Positions 21,801-32,989 are shown, counted from the stretch's first letter. The stretch is DNA of 64,000 bases from Rugalucina vietnamica (GCA_964017185.1 OZ024873.1:43262760-43326759), one strand, 5' to 3'. Notes: generated by a model from the letters alone, not told the origin. Made by a program: numbers and translations.

Positions 21801-22839
21801 AACACAAGTTTCGTTTATGGTACAAATATAAAAATAGAATAAAGAAAACCAGTAATTTCTGACAAAATATGCATTTCTTTTTAATAAATTTGACTCTCAA
21901 TTTATAAGGGGCACATAACTTTCAAGGGCTATAACTCTAAATGTAAGCCACTCCGGCGCTGGCATCATGAAGTTTCTGAAACTAGAAATGCTAACGAACA
22001 TTTGGATATGTAAATCTACTTGTTGGCAGAGATGGACCATAAAAGTCCAGAAGGAGACGACTTTTGAGGTCCCGTTTGCGCTACTATATCCCATGAGTCG
22101 TTTCTATTTATATCACAACCGTTTCAGCTCTGTTTCGTCATCACATGTTATTGGTATGGGGGAAATTTGTATTGTGCCTTTTATCAGTAGATGCAGACTT
22201 TCTCCTATTCATCTACTTTTGGTACTATTGTATTCGTTCCAGTTAGCGCAGTGTGCATAACTTTTCATAATAATTTATAGTCAACATAACAACATATCTT
22301 TCTAATTAGCGAACATAAAATATAATTGCTTTAACAACCATTTCAAAATACACGTACATGTATCAATGATGATGTCATTTAGTGTTCTACTCGTCGCAAA
22401 ATAGTGTTTGATCGTTTTTTGTTCAGTGTTAATGCAGCCAATACGGTATTAAAGTGAAAAATTGGTGTACAATACCAATGTGCTAGTCGAGCAGTGTGCG
22501 CCGCAGCATAAGGCTTATGCACATGTTTTTCGGAAACGACCTAGGTATGCGCTTATTGGAGCAAATGCGCTAATTAGAACGAATATGGTATTTCGTCACT
22601 ACGCGCTTAAGTTTGAGTTTGGTCCTAAGGTATCATAAGGCAGCGTCTCTTGATGAATAAAATAAGTTTTGTTGGCTTTTACTGAGGTTTTACGTCTCAA
22701 TCAACATAATTTCAGTCCTGTCGAGATGGAACCACCGCTTCCTAAATATTCTCTGGTCCTCTGGCGAGTTAATGTGTCTTGCTCATGGACTGATATGTAC
22801 TTTTTGTGAATTGAACCGCGAAACTGTCGTACGATATTC
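21801..22839. other. Unassigned stretch
   Basis: Contains the 26-nt inverted match (22018-22043) to 15276 and a copy of the GGAACCACCGCTTCCTA segment (22726-22744) also found at 6892. No exon recognised. Confidence 0.5.
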
Positions 22840-23660
22840 GTGCGAATATCAACAATTCGCGAGAGAAATTAAAATTTTAAACATGTAAAGAAATTGTATA
22901 CTGCGAATTGATGCTACAAAATATTCGCGAACCCATCGGAAAGCCATTGCAAACATGTCGCGAGCCTGTTGCGACTTCCTCTTAATTCGCCGTGAAAGTT
23001 TGGCGAGATTACTATGCGAAAATTTTGCATTATCGCACGGCGAGAAAAACTAAATGTCGTGACACGATATCACGAATGTCTGGCGATTGTCGTGCGAGCG
23101 AAAATTATACCAAGCGACAATCATGCGAACGTCGAGAGACACTCTTACGAATGTCTCACGACAGTCGTACGAGTATCTCGTAATTGTCGCGCGACAGTCG
23201 TGAGACATACCTTCAAAATTGTGTCGAAATTCGCGATTTTGCTGTATAAATGTCCATCCATTGAGCTTGCAATTGCGTTGTTATTGCTAATGCTGATATC
23301 TCACTGGCATGCGAATTCAGTCGTACAACATTCTTACGAATGTGGCGCGAATTTTATGTGTCGCGAACTAGTCGCCAACCATTCGCGAAAGAAATCTTAA
23401 GTTTTAAACATGTTTAAAATATTTATGCTAGTTTGTTTGCCAAAATATTCACAATCCCATCGCAAACCTGTCGCACGATTATAACCTGTCGCACGATAAT
23501 CGTGTGACATCTGTGCGAGTGTCGCTTACCTGTTGTTGCCAGAGTTTGGTGAATTTACAATGCGACCAATTCGCGACACACGCACGAATGTCAAACGACA
23601 GTCACGCGACATTCATGAGCAAACCTGCGAGCAACTGCCGACTCGCGACTATCTGGCAAG
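22840..23660. repeat. Word array E2 (TCGCGA / GTCGTGCGA), two about-520-bp units
   Basis: Dense variants of TCGCGAA, GTCGTGCGAG, TCGTACGA and CACGAATGTC in both orientations. A larger direct repeat is visible: ATTCGCGAGAGAAATT ... TTTTAAACATGT ... AAAATATTCGCGAACCCATC at 22850-22940 recurs as ATTCGCGAAAGAAATC ... CCCATCGCAAAC at 23380-23470, an offset of about 525 bp. The second unit is incomplete. Open frames here are by-products of the repeat. Confidence 0.75.
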
Positions 23661-23969
23661 AAATAAAACTAAGCGAAACCATTCATATTTTTTTACTTAT
23701 CTTCAATCACATTTAGTGGTCAATGACATCATAATGTTGGATAGAAGGCCCAAAAATGACGAAAACGTCACGACATGACCATAGCTATAGACTGGGACGC
23801 TAAGCCACAAATAAAAGGCAATAGATCGCCTGACAGAAAAATAGAATAATCACCAGTGAAGCCGGGAAGCCTTGAGAAAAAAGGAAATAGGAATAAGTTG
23901 GAAGTGTCTATTAGGAAGACCTTAGAGCTCAAGATTTTTTATATCAGCCCCAAAAAGATTTCTGCGAAG

Positions 23970-24023
<54 letters not shown>
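23970..24023. repeat. Poly(A) tract, about 54 nt
   Basis: Uninterrupted A run. It could be a retroposon tail on the + strand, but no retroposon body is recognised to its left. Confidence 0.95.
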
Positions 24024-24025
<2 letters not shown>

Positions 24026-24205
24026 AGTTGTTTTTCTGGTTACATGATTACACTGTAGTATGGTCCCCTCTTCCAGGGGTTTTTACTGTCATCTTTAAGA
24101 AATGTACTACTCATGAATCACGGGTTTAGAACATAAAGAATCCAAAACTCATTTCAATGAAACTAGAAGAGATCAGATACAGATCAGCATCAACAGTTTA
24201 GATCA

Positions 24206-24271
24206 GTCATTACCCACGCTATAGGACCCTGACCTTATGTGACGATTTTTTCGAGCAAACATGGCGGACAA
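24206..24271 (+). repeat. Left inverted terminal repeat of a 2.5-kb element
   Basis: CACGCTATAGGACCCTG, GATTTTTTCGAGCAAAC, ATGGCGGACA. About 60 bp matches the reverse complement of 26664-26730. Between them lies about 2.4 kb with (CT)n, an R1 copy and no transposase. Transposon superfamily undetermined. Confidence 0.65.
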
Positions 24272-24940
24272 TCTTAAGTTGTTTGGATATACCTGCCCTG
24301 AATGAAGTTAAATTTAAAGACTTTTAACCATATTTCACTGATCCTACACATAAATTTTGCAGGAAAATGTTCATTTTATCAGCCTGTAGTTTTAAATAGA
24401 ACAATAATGGTTACTTTTTTTTTCAAATCTAGTTTCCAGATGCATTAGAAAGTGGTGTGCTCACCTAGTTTAGCGATGTCATATATCAGGAAAACGATTA
24501 AAACATAACGAAAAAAGTATCGGTCAGCTTTCTTTGAACGAGTGAATGTGATATTTAAGGCGACAGATGCTCTGGATGACTTTCGGAAGCGAAAGCAATA
24601 TCAATTTAAGAGAAAAATAGCAATTCATTCCACTGTACACATACCCTTTGTTCCCAGATCTGTACAATATTTTTCGAGTAATGTCGCATTCCACTGAAAT
24701 GGTATTCCGAGTACTAATGGCGTGATTTTATGATGCGGATTCCGCTAAAATTCTGGACGGGTAGTCCGAGCGATATAATCACAGCTTATTTAACATCATG
24801 TTGTGGACAAAAAACCAGACCAGCATGATTTAGCAAAGTATGGCGCCACTACTTTACTTATATACCGTTGAAGAAAACTGACTCTCAAAATGTAAACCAC
24901 CTGCTTAATCAAATTAGATAGATAGATACTACTTGGCCAC

Positions 24941-24987
<47 letters not shown>

Positions 24988-25814
24988 AGGGAAGGTGCTA
25001 AAAACCTAGTGCGACACATGCTAGGCATGGCCATAACTAGGCCAGGTGTTAACAGACTGTAACTTAGTGGCGTTGAATTTTCTTTGGTAGACGTTTTCTA
25101 TTTCGTATGGCATTTCGTCATGAAAAAACCCTATTGTACCCTTAGCTAATCGGACTGCTTCATGACAGACCCATACTTTCTAGTCTACAGCATTCTAATA
25201 TCAAATCTGTTGTTGTCATCGTAAATTGTGTCAGGCCATGGTTATATATAATCGCTTTGGTGCAACATCATTTAAGAAATCGGAGAGCATTTATATCGTA
25301 CAGGATAGACTAATACAAAAAATTGAATGGTATGTAATATATTTATTTTGCATGGTAGTAAATCTTTGTCATTTGTCGCACGAATAGGCAATCATTGCCG
25401 ATTTAATCTGGCACCTGGGATCACGTTGCCCGTTGAAATAAGTAATAGTTTATTATTATCATATGCAATGGAATTTAAAACTTTGAAGAAAATATATCCC
25501 ACCTATAAACCATAAAATGCGGATGATCAAGGGCCACCGATGTGGTTTCATTACTCGACATTGCGCATACTATCTCCTGTTGAATGTTTTCACTGCTTCC
25601 AAAGGATCTACATGTGTAACAGTTTATTTCATTCATTTGTTTATAACGGTTTTCGTGTCATTTTACACGATTTTAGTTCTGGGCATAGAGTTGTATAAGC
25701 CTTTCAACATAATATCAAAGGTTCAGGTCATACGGTGTGGTAAAAGAATATTGTTAATAGCGAGTGTTCACAATAAAACAGAGGTAGTGAGAAGCAAATA
25801 TTCTATTTGTTTTA
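24272..25814. other. Interior of the 24.2-26.7-kb element, unassigned
   Basis: (CT)n at 24946-24982. Open frames at 25327-25515 and 25517-25885 (+) have no protein-like composition. No transposase motifs seen. Confidence 0.45.
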
Positions 25815-26050
25815 TATTTTGGAGTCATAACTTTGTACTGTTTGAACCTTATGCACGTTTCATATTTTTATTTAAGTTCGGGTAAGTGAGTGGCCGCCTG
25901 TTGGGAAATAGCTCACTCGGCTTACGATGATTTCTAAGTATAAGTATCTAATTGTCAATTTAGTTTTTTTACCACCTCGCTTTTTGGAGTGGGAATTTCT
26001 TTCTGATTGCGCCTTTTCCTGATCATTGCCAACTTGTACCTTTCTAATAA
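25815..26050 (+). repeat. Interspersed repeat R1, copy 7 (right part)
   Basis: GTGAGTGGCCGCCTGTTGGG, CTCGGCTTACGATGATTTC, GAGTGGGAATTTCTTTCTGA, CCTGATCATTGCC. Nested inside the 24.2-26.7-kb element. Confidence 0.8.
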
Positions 26051-26663
26051 CGAGTGTTGACATGCCTACTGCCTAAATAAATCGCTCATCTCCTGAAATT
26101 GAGAACTGCATTTCATAGAATGAGTGCGGAAAAGGATTTTGATGATTCAAAGGGTAAAAGACAATCTTCAACGTACTCGACGAAAAACCTTATCAGAAAT
26201 GGACTAAGAATACCCGTTCAATGTAAAATATGTGCTTAAAATACCCGTTCAGTACTGCTCGAACAATACTGACCTGTTTCGCACGCGATTTGGGAACTTA
26301 AAATGTATGTACAGTGATTAAACCAAGTTTTTTTTTCTGGATAATTTTACACTGTAGCCCTCGCGTTTGTTTGTGACTTCTTAGTGTAATGGAATATTCC
26401 TATTTTGACACAAAGTATACGTAACTGAATTTTCGGACAATTCTTATCTTTCGCATTTCATACAAAATACATGAGCAAAGCCACCCGAACACGTTTGTGT
26501 GTCATTTGTTTTCTGCATACCACTCCATTGGACAAAAACTGCTTGCACTTACATAAACATGATACAGACCGAGCTGCACATGCATTCAAGTTTGCCCTAG
26601 GTGAAAATAAACTGACTTTACATCAGGAAAATTGTCTGTTTCTCCATTATTTATCCTCCTGTC
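26051..26663. other. Unassigned interior stretch
   Basis: No repeat or exon recognised. Confidence 0.45.
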
Positions 26664-26730
26664 CGCCATTTTGGTTTGCTCGAAAAAATCATCCCATAAG
26701 GGCAGGGTCCTATAGCGTGATTACCGGGGA
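26664..26730 (-). repeat. Right inverted terminal repeat of the 2.5-kb element
   Basis: GTCCGCCATTTTGGTTTGCT, CGAAAAAATCATCCC, AGGGTCCTATAGCGTG: reverse complement of 24206-24271. Flanks (CATTACCC left, GATTACCG right) do not show a clear target duplication. Confidence 0.65.
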
Positions 26731-27339
26731 TGAAATCATGAGGGAATGAATTTTCTGTTCAGGCGTTCCTACAATTTAGCAGTTTATAACACACTGGTCA
26801 TGGGTCTTGAAACATTCGTGAAACTGACATGTGATCTTATAAAATCATGAGCCACCATTTGAACAAACTATGATTGGACCTTGTGTTGACCTGGCGTAGG
26901 TCAAGGTCATCCCAGGGTCATCAACTGAATATATACTATGTTGGACTGTCGTCCCAAACGCAAAGGCCACGGATGGAATTAAGGCTATTATTTAGCCTAC
27001 ATGTACAGAAGTATGATTGTGTTTTAGTATGGCATTGTTCATTTTTTGGCAAATAGTTTTAATGGTTCATCTATGGTATTTTTACATATATGTGTACATG
27101 AGAAAAACTGCTACAAACACATTTGTTTGAGGAAAATGGGTAGAAATGGGCAGCCGGATAATTAATCAACTGATTTTTTTTTTCTTCAAGTGCTGTGTTT
27201 TGGAAATTAATTCATAGTTCAATGACCTTTCATCAGGACCTTTTACGAGCCGAAGGCAGTAGTCCCGGCATGTATACAATAACTCTCTAAACGGTGTCAA
27301 TGTAATTCTTCTCGCAAAATCGTCCACATCATGTAATGT
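26731..27339. other. Unassigned stretch with AGGTCA motifs
   Basis: GACCTGGCGTAGGTCAAGGTC and CCCAGGGTCATC at 26888-26925 are related to the array motif. A - strand open frame at 27166-27348 has fairly balanced composition (for example CRDYCLRLVKGPDERSLNY) but lacks splice evidence linking it to the kinase exon at 28075. Confidence 0.4.
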
Positions 27340-27665
27340 AGTAGTCACATCGTATAATGAAGTTTGCGCATAAAATGAAGTTTGCGCATATAATGAAGTT
27401 ATCGAACCATATAATCAACTTGATGCATATAAAGACAATAGCCCATAATATAATGAGAAACTACATCAGCATATAATGTAAGTCTACCATAATATACTCA
27501 TCATATAATGTACGTATACCTTAATATAAAGATGTTTACTCATCATATAATGAAAATTTTCATAATATAAAGAACCTGGTCCAGCATATAATGGACTTTT
27601 CTCATTATATAATGCACACTATACAACATATAATTAAATGTGAGCAGGATATAATGACGATGATG
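27340..27665. repeat. Word array E3 (CATATAATG), about 16 units
   Basis: CATATAATG or one-mismatch forms (CATAAAATG, CGTATAATG, CATATAAAG, CATAATATA) occur about every 15-25 bp: near 27348, 27369, 27388, 27409, 27426, 27446, 27468, 27488, 27501, 27543, 27560, 27584, 27604, 27627 and 27647. Sequence between the words is not conserved. Unlike the CG-rich arrays this one is AT-rich. Confidence 0.8.
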
Positions 27666-28074
27666 AATCAAATGTTTTTATTCCTTACCATCAGACAGCT
27701 GTTTGACAACATAGCAGCTTATCTGTGTCTCCATTTTCATTGAATGGAAAGTACAGTCGCTATAGATAGAATTTGTTGTGCCATGGCACATATGAAAAAT
27801 ACAAGTGTACTAAAGACCTGAAGGTCAGGATGTAAACAAACATTTATACCATATGATATAATTTTCGTTATCTGATTTAATCATAGTTTTGTCTCCATAG
27901 GCTCTGTACTATGCCTATAGGATAAGCATATTTACCAGTCCTTAGTTGAGCGTTTATAGAATCATTAGTCATTTTCTGTTCTGCCTAAATCTACCTATTT
28001 CAATTCCTGGACCTTCTATTCTTACTTTCTATTATAACATGTTGTCACTTTACTTTCATCAATGAAACTCCTAC
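27666..28074. other. Intron sequence downstream of the kinase exon
   Basis: No further exon recognised on the - strand. Confidence 0.4.
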
Positions 28075-28174
28075 CTGTGTGTCCTCTAACATTCTCTGTA
28101 ACCGCGACTGGAGCTCATAGAAATCTGGTCTCGCCTCAGGAGTTTCTTTCCAACATTGCAACATCATAGCGTAT
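28075..28174 (-). CDS. Tyrosine kinase domain exon (C-lobe end)
   Basis: On the - strand, acceptor ATTTCCAG precedes A plus 33 codons, and the donor CACAG|GTAGGAG follows at 28074. Residues: YAMMLQCWKETPEARPDFYE then LQSRLQRMLEDTQ. This is the conserved last part of protein tyrosine kinase catalytic domains (subdomain XI, CW....RP.F with the invariant Arg), just before the kinase C-terminus. The initial A completes the TT left by the exon at 53482, giving Leu, and the joined protein reads without a gap. The catalytic domain phosphorylates protein tyrosines; the sequence style is that of receptor kinases of the FGFR/Ret/Tie group, but the exact gene cannot be named from 79 residues. Confidence 0.88.
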
Positions 28175-28200
28175 CTGGAAATTATTTGAATTGTCATTTT

Positions 28201-28201
<1 letters not shown>

Positions 28202-28244
<43 letters not shown>
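28202..28244. repeat. Poly(A) tract, about 43 nt
   Basis: Lies 28 bp upstream of the kinase exon (on the - strand it is poly(T) in front of the acceptor), where it extends the pyrimidine-rich region. Confidence 0.95.
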
Positions 28245-28247
<3 letters not shown>

Positions 28248-28830
28248 ATTCAAAAGCATTTTGCAAGATCTGTTCTTGAATGTCAATCCATGTGTTTCAA
28301 AAGAGCCTGTCCATAGATTTCTTTACCTTTGTTTTTTGTAAGATGAGGATTTTCTTCTATCGGTAAAATATAGTTACGGGATAGTTTTTTATTTGTTTGC
28401 TTGCTTCATTTGTAGCCTAGCGTCCCAGACAACAGCAACGGTCATGTGTTGCCAGAAAAGCGCACTAGAATCGCAATTTTACGGCCAATTTGTAAAATGA
28501 TTGAAATGGTCCTGGGAGTGCACACCTGAGATTTGGTCTATGAAAAATGACCTTTGGCTCGTTCAAATCAGAGGATTTTATTTTAAGTGTTTTACCATAC
28601 ATAGACATACCAACTATACATTTTGATCTTTTGAGCTGCATTATTATTTTTGCATGGATATCTGTGCGCATACTGCGGCTGTTTGAAGCCGTTTTCAATT
28701 GGCCGAAAACCGTGTTCAAACAGCAAAACTCATGTTAAAATCATGAAATTCACGTGCCGTTTGAACATATGTTTTGGCCGACGTCATTGATCAATGCGAC
28801 GTGACGTCACTCTGTGTTCCATAGGAACAA
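28245..28830. other. Intron sequence, unassigned
   Basis: From 28680 short words GTTTGAA, CGAAAACCGTGTTCAAAC and GCCGTTTGAAC repeat in both orientations, leading into a CRE-like TGACGTCA at about 28802. Confidence 0.4.
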
Positions 28831-28831
28831 A

Positions 28832-28864
28832 ATGGCCGACGCTGAAGAAGCCCCGCGGTTTTCG
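28832..28864 (+). CDS. Candidate first coding exon with CRE-like promoter
   Basis: GACGTGACGTCAC (28798-28810, a CREB/ATF-type site) is followed about 25 bp later by ACAAAATGG, a good animal start context, then 11 codons (MADAEEAPRFS) and the donor TCG|GTGAGTTTT. Alanine-rich MADAEE-type starts are common in nuclear and cytosolic animal proteins. The unit lies inside the kinase intron on the opposite strand. No second exon was found, and nearby hairpins suggest this may instead be a mobile element; weak call. Confidence 0.25.
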
Positions 28865-28935
28865 GTGAGTTTTGACGTCATTAATGTTATTTTCAAGGAA
28901 TTTTAAGAGAATTAGTGTGATATGCAAGAATAGCG

Positions 28936-29068
28936 ATCAACCATGTTTTGTTTCTGTGCTCAAACATTCGCTGGATCACTCGAACACGCGGCCTGAGGCC
29001 TTCTTTTCAAACGTCTTCCTCGTGATCTATCGAATGTTTGAACACTGAAAACCATGGTTGATCCCTAT
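28936..29068. repeat. Imperfect hairpin, about 130 bp
   Basis: GATCAACCATG ... CTCAAACATTCG on the left pairs with CGAATGTTTGAACACTG ... CCATGGTTGATC on the right. GTTTGAACACT..AAACCATGGT is then repeated at 29066-29095. Confidence 0.75.
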
Positions 29069-29170
29069 ATTTGAACACTAAAAACCATGGTCGATCCCTA
29101 TCATGATATAAAAGGCTTTGACTAGCCACTTGGTCTGCCACTTATTCTTTCCTCGACAGTATATGTGTGC

Positions 29171-29980
29171 TAGCGTAAGGCGACAAGTGATCGATCAGGG
29201 ACCAGTGATCGTTCAACTAGTGATTATCGGCTATTAATTCTCAAAGGATACCTGTAGTAAATCTTATGCTAGTCTCAACTTAAAGCGCATTATATTACCT
29301 TACAAACACTGATTTAGATTTATTTTGGAAAGCTTTTCTATCTTGGATTTTCTTGCACTTTACGAAGAGGGGGTCTTAGTTGTACAGCTTAAAAACGGTG
29401 ATTGTTCAATGAATTCTTCAAGATGAAACAACTTGCATTCGTTCCGACTGGCTAATGTTTTTTAACTATACTGCATACTAAACAAATCTGATCCACATTC
29501 CAAATCGTATAGGATAACGCTGCGATTAATGGACAATTTCTGTGATTTTCGAGCTATTTTTTTTCAACAGTTTTTCATTGTTTCTATGGGCGTTTATGCT
29601 TTTTGACCACATCATTTCGCTGCTTTATTTTTTTAACTCACTGAAAATTTCCAAACTGTGTTTCGTGGCTAGAGGTAAACAATAATTATTCTTTCTTAAA
29701 AAATGTACATACCTTCAAAGTTAGCCGCGGTTTCGGAGAGAAAAAGAAGGTGATCGATCACTGGTCCACCTGACCCTGATTCACGCTGTATGATGGTGGG
29801 TGTGTTAAAATGACGTCACTGAGAATGTGACGTGATGACGTCATAAATTGACATATTGGAAAACATGGCGAAGGTTCAAGCTTGCATATGATATGTACAC
29901 ATGCATTCTCCACTGCATGTCTGATCCGCAAATTTATCAAACATGGCAATTTTTGATCGATCACTGGTCCCTTTACGCTA
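29171..29980. mobile_element. Inverted-repeat element with GATCGATCA words
   Basis: Left end TAGCGTAAGGCGACAAGTGA then TCGATCA; right end, reverse-complemented, TAGCGTAAAGGGACCAGTGA then TCGATCA. About 27-bp imperfect TIRs, 810 bp apart. The same word (GTGATCGATCACTGGTCC) occurs internally at 29751. Three TGACGTCA-type sites lie at 29812-29850. No coding capacity. Confidence 0.6.
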
Positions 29981-30229
29981 TATGGGGAATGCTTGGTGCA
30001 GCAGTGCATCTTGATAACTTTCCCTTTTATTATGATTGCACAACTGTTTTCTATGCCAAAATTCATCGTTCACTGCCGGGGAGACGGAAATGATGTTTTA
30101 GCATTGGTTTCCGCCACGTATCTCTTCCCTAGCTGGGTACATAGTTCAACCTTATCTTATAGTCCGGTTATTGACTCAATTATATGTATTTTTTTTATTT
30201 TGAAATATAAAAATAATGAAAAATAAATA

Positions 30230-31041
30230 CGAAGGTCATCCAATAAGTTCTGACAATGGTCTCATATCTTCCAAACGGTGTATAAAATCAAAATAATGTG
30301 GCCATCAATGTTGTCTACAGGTATGCAAAATATGAAGTCTTTATCACAATCTGATCTGATGCTGTAACAACTTGAATGCAACAATGTCAGGGCTCACTGC
30401 GATTTTGTATTTATTTTTACTGGGTAAGCATCATCTTCACTGTGTTTCTTTAGTTGTTTATATAAGTGGTGTGTGATATTTTCTAAACACCCAACTGCTC
30501 CATGATTGCAATAATGTTGGCTTTGTAGCTTTCGGTATTCATGGTTACTAGGCAACAAAAGAAAACTTAAACTTTTCCTCACCGTCGCTGTCATTGTATG
30601 GTTTTCTGAACACAAACAAAGACTGTTATTTGAAAATATTCTGCATTTTGTAGTACAACCCTAATTTCATGGTAAAAATGTTGCCAAACTGTTAACATTT
30701 CGGAAACAAAACCTTACAATAGTTGCAATTGCAGACAAAACCACTCACTACTTCATTCAAACCCAACATACCTAGGTCTTAATTCATGTATATAAAGAAG
30801 TTTTAAAAAAGGACTATCTTACTGCTATTAAATTGGGCCATAACAATGGCTGATAAGGTCGCTGTCCTGGCCTTGCACCTTCTGGTCTTTAGTTGCCTAG
30901 CAGCCGTTGCAGTCTCAGCATGATTAATACTTTTCAAGATGATGTAAGTACACGTGAATATTACTGAATCACACCCTAGGGTAATAGAGTAATACATTAT
31001 GTTTTATGAGGTCATTGTCAGAACTTATTGGATGTCCCTCG
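30230..31041. mobile_element. Mariner-type MITE, 812 bp
   Basis: TA at 30228-30229 and 31042-31043. Terminal repeats CGAAGGTCATCCAATAAGTT and CGAGGGACATCCAATAAGTT (right end reverse-complemented), continuing CTGACAATG. The TA duplication and terminus are those of Tc1/mariner elements. No transposase. It ends only 15 bp from the next element (31056). Confidence 0.85.
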
Positions 31042-31059
31042 TAAAACATAAATAGTTAA

Positions 31060-31690
31060 GGGGTCGTCACACCTATGCGAATTTCTTTGACGCAGACTTG
31101 CAAAAATGGAAAAACTGATATCGTTTGCGTTTTCTTGACGAAAGTTTTGAAAATGTGTTATATAACAAATCCTGTAATTAATCCTTTAACGAACGGTAAA
31201 CGCAGGGTTGCGTTTTGTTGCGAATGATGGTTACGAATCATGACGTTAATAAGCGAAATACGTTGGGCTGCGCACGAAATATTTGTTGAATCCACCTACG
31301 AACTGATGCGAGCTTCAGCGAATTGTTGCGTTAACAAAACGCTATTTCTTCAAGCGGTCGTGCAAACGATTTGATCAATCTTGTTTCAAAAGTTAAAATT
31401 TTTGAAGTCTTAATTATGCCACGGCAATGAGCAAGAGGCTGAGCTTTATTCCATATTTTTGAGTATTTCCATAATTCATTTTAGGATATACATGTACTTA
31501 GTATATTAAGGATACGTTGACGAATTTATCATATTATCATTAAGTTTGTGAGTTTCGCTCGAAAGATACCCTACAGCAGGAGTATGTTAAATCTCAAGTA
31601 CCAAGTACCAATCTTCCTCGTGGCCCTCAAAACATAATACACACACGCAAAACATACAAGCAAAATACAAAATGACGTGGTTAAAAAGGC

Positions 31691-31772
<82 letters not shown>

Positions 31773-32709
31773 TGTGTGTGTGTGTGTGTGTGTGTGGTTC
31801 ACATTGGAGGTAAAATTTCGCATTTCCCTTACTGCAAGCACAGTCCCTCTATTCTTACTGGTAAAGATGCTATTCAGCAGTGACCAGACATAAATTTACG
31901 ATGTTCTTAAATTCATTTTAAGATATCCTAAATTCATATTATGATATCCTAAATTCATATTTACCATAATTTCGCAAATGGTTCATAGAAATCTATTTTT
32001 GTCCAAAAATCGGAAAAAATTAAAAATCAATTTCTAAATTTTTGGATCTGACGCCATTTCTCAGTCCACTTTGATATGAACTTTTCACAGTTTGAAGTTT
32101 GATCAGCATTTGTTTGTTTCTTTCTTTCTTTTAATAACGTCTAATAATTGTTGAATTTATTTTTTACAAAATTTCTATACACGTATATATATTTACAACA
32201 CTACGATTCGCACGGATCCGTTTGTCTAAGTTTCCCTTCGTATGCGTTCGTTGACTAAACGCAACAATGCGCTTCAATGCGTCGAATTCGATTCGCTACA
32301 ATGCGCTTATATTCGGTACAGTGCGTTGAACAGCGGAAGCAATCGTCCTCGAATGTTAAGTGGATATGCAAATTAGCCTGATCGTGTGATGCAATTTTAC
32401 AGTTACTTGCGATGCCTTACGCACGATTACGCACGATAACGAAAGCTTTGCGAAGACTTGCGATTGATGAACGCAGTGAAACGCACGGATGCGAATATTT
32501 GTTTTTGCCACATCTGTTTGACATTTTCTGGCAGGTACGACTCATCTTGACGAATGCAGACGCAGGCTAACGCATTCGTGCGAACACCACCAACGCTCTA
32601 CAACGTACTGAAACGCAGACAAACGTATTGAAACGAATGTTGCTGAACTCATGTTCGCAACTTAACGCAAGTCTGCGTTGAGGGACTTTCGCATAGGTGT
32701 GACGACCCC
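31060..32709. mobile_element. Word-array element E4, 1.65 kb, TTAA-flanked
   Basis: Perfect terminal repeat GGGGTCGTCACACCTATGCG (extending to GAA) at 31060 and, inverted, at 32709. TTAA lies on both sides (31056-31059, 32710-32713). Both ends then carry ACGCAGACTTGC. The outer thirds (31080-31390 and 32200-32700) are full of words such as ACGCA, TTGCGTT, AATGCGC, GAAACGCA in both orientations; the middle is AT-rich and holds (GA)n(TG)n. No ORF. A TTAA or TTA/TAA duplication fits piggyBac or PIF/Harbinger; which one is unresolved. Confidence 0.85.
31695..31796. repeat. (GA)n(TG)n compound microsatellite
   Basis: About 37 GA units followed by about 13 TG units, inside element E4. Confidence 0.97.
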
Positions 32710-32734
32710 TTAATTTATATCACTGTTCGTGCCA

Positions 32735-32989
32735 AGGAGATATCTCTGTTGTGGTTCTAACTGTTTTATTTTTTTGTGCTGTTTGCACCTAATGTACGTT
32801 TTCCTATAACTTTCATCCAAGTTTTTGATTTTCAACGTTTAAATAATGTAAACCAGTGCAGAAGCTGAGGGTGAGGTCAGGGCCCTGTACAACAGGTTTA
32901 AGGCACCCAGTAATTGTAAATTATTGTTCGTGCCAAAGCGATACTTCTTTTGTGGTTCTTATTTGGTTTTGATTTGGTGTTGATTTTCT
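32735..32989 (+). repeat. Interspersed repeat R1, copy 8, left part
   Basis: GATATCTCTGTTGTGGTTCT then GAAGCTGAGGGTGAGGTCAG, ACAGGTTTAAGGCACCCAGT and GCGATACTTCTTTTGTGG. Interrupted by the SINE at 32990-33230. Confidence 0.75.

Noticed and set aside
25517-25885. 122-codon + strand open frame
   Set aside because: Hydrophobic, Phe/Ile-rich composition typical of AT-rich non-coding DNA, and it runs into an R1 copy.
27340-27665. Row of bacterial -10 boxes (TATAAT)
   Set aside because: The DNA is eukaryotic, there are no -35 partners or genes downstream, and the repeated unit is CATATAATG as a whole.
29864-29890. ATGGCGAAGG as a second nested start codon after CRE-like sites
   Set aside because: The frame closes after seven codons without a donor site and the segment lies in a TIR-bounded element.
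31587-31893. Open frames across (GA)n(TG)n
   Set aside because: Encode only Arg-Glu, Ser-Leu or Cys-Val runs from the microsatellite.
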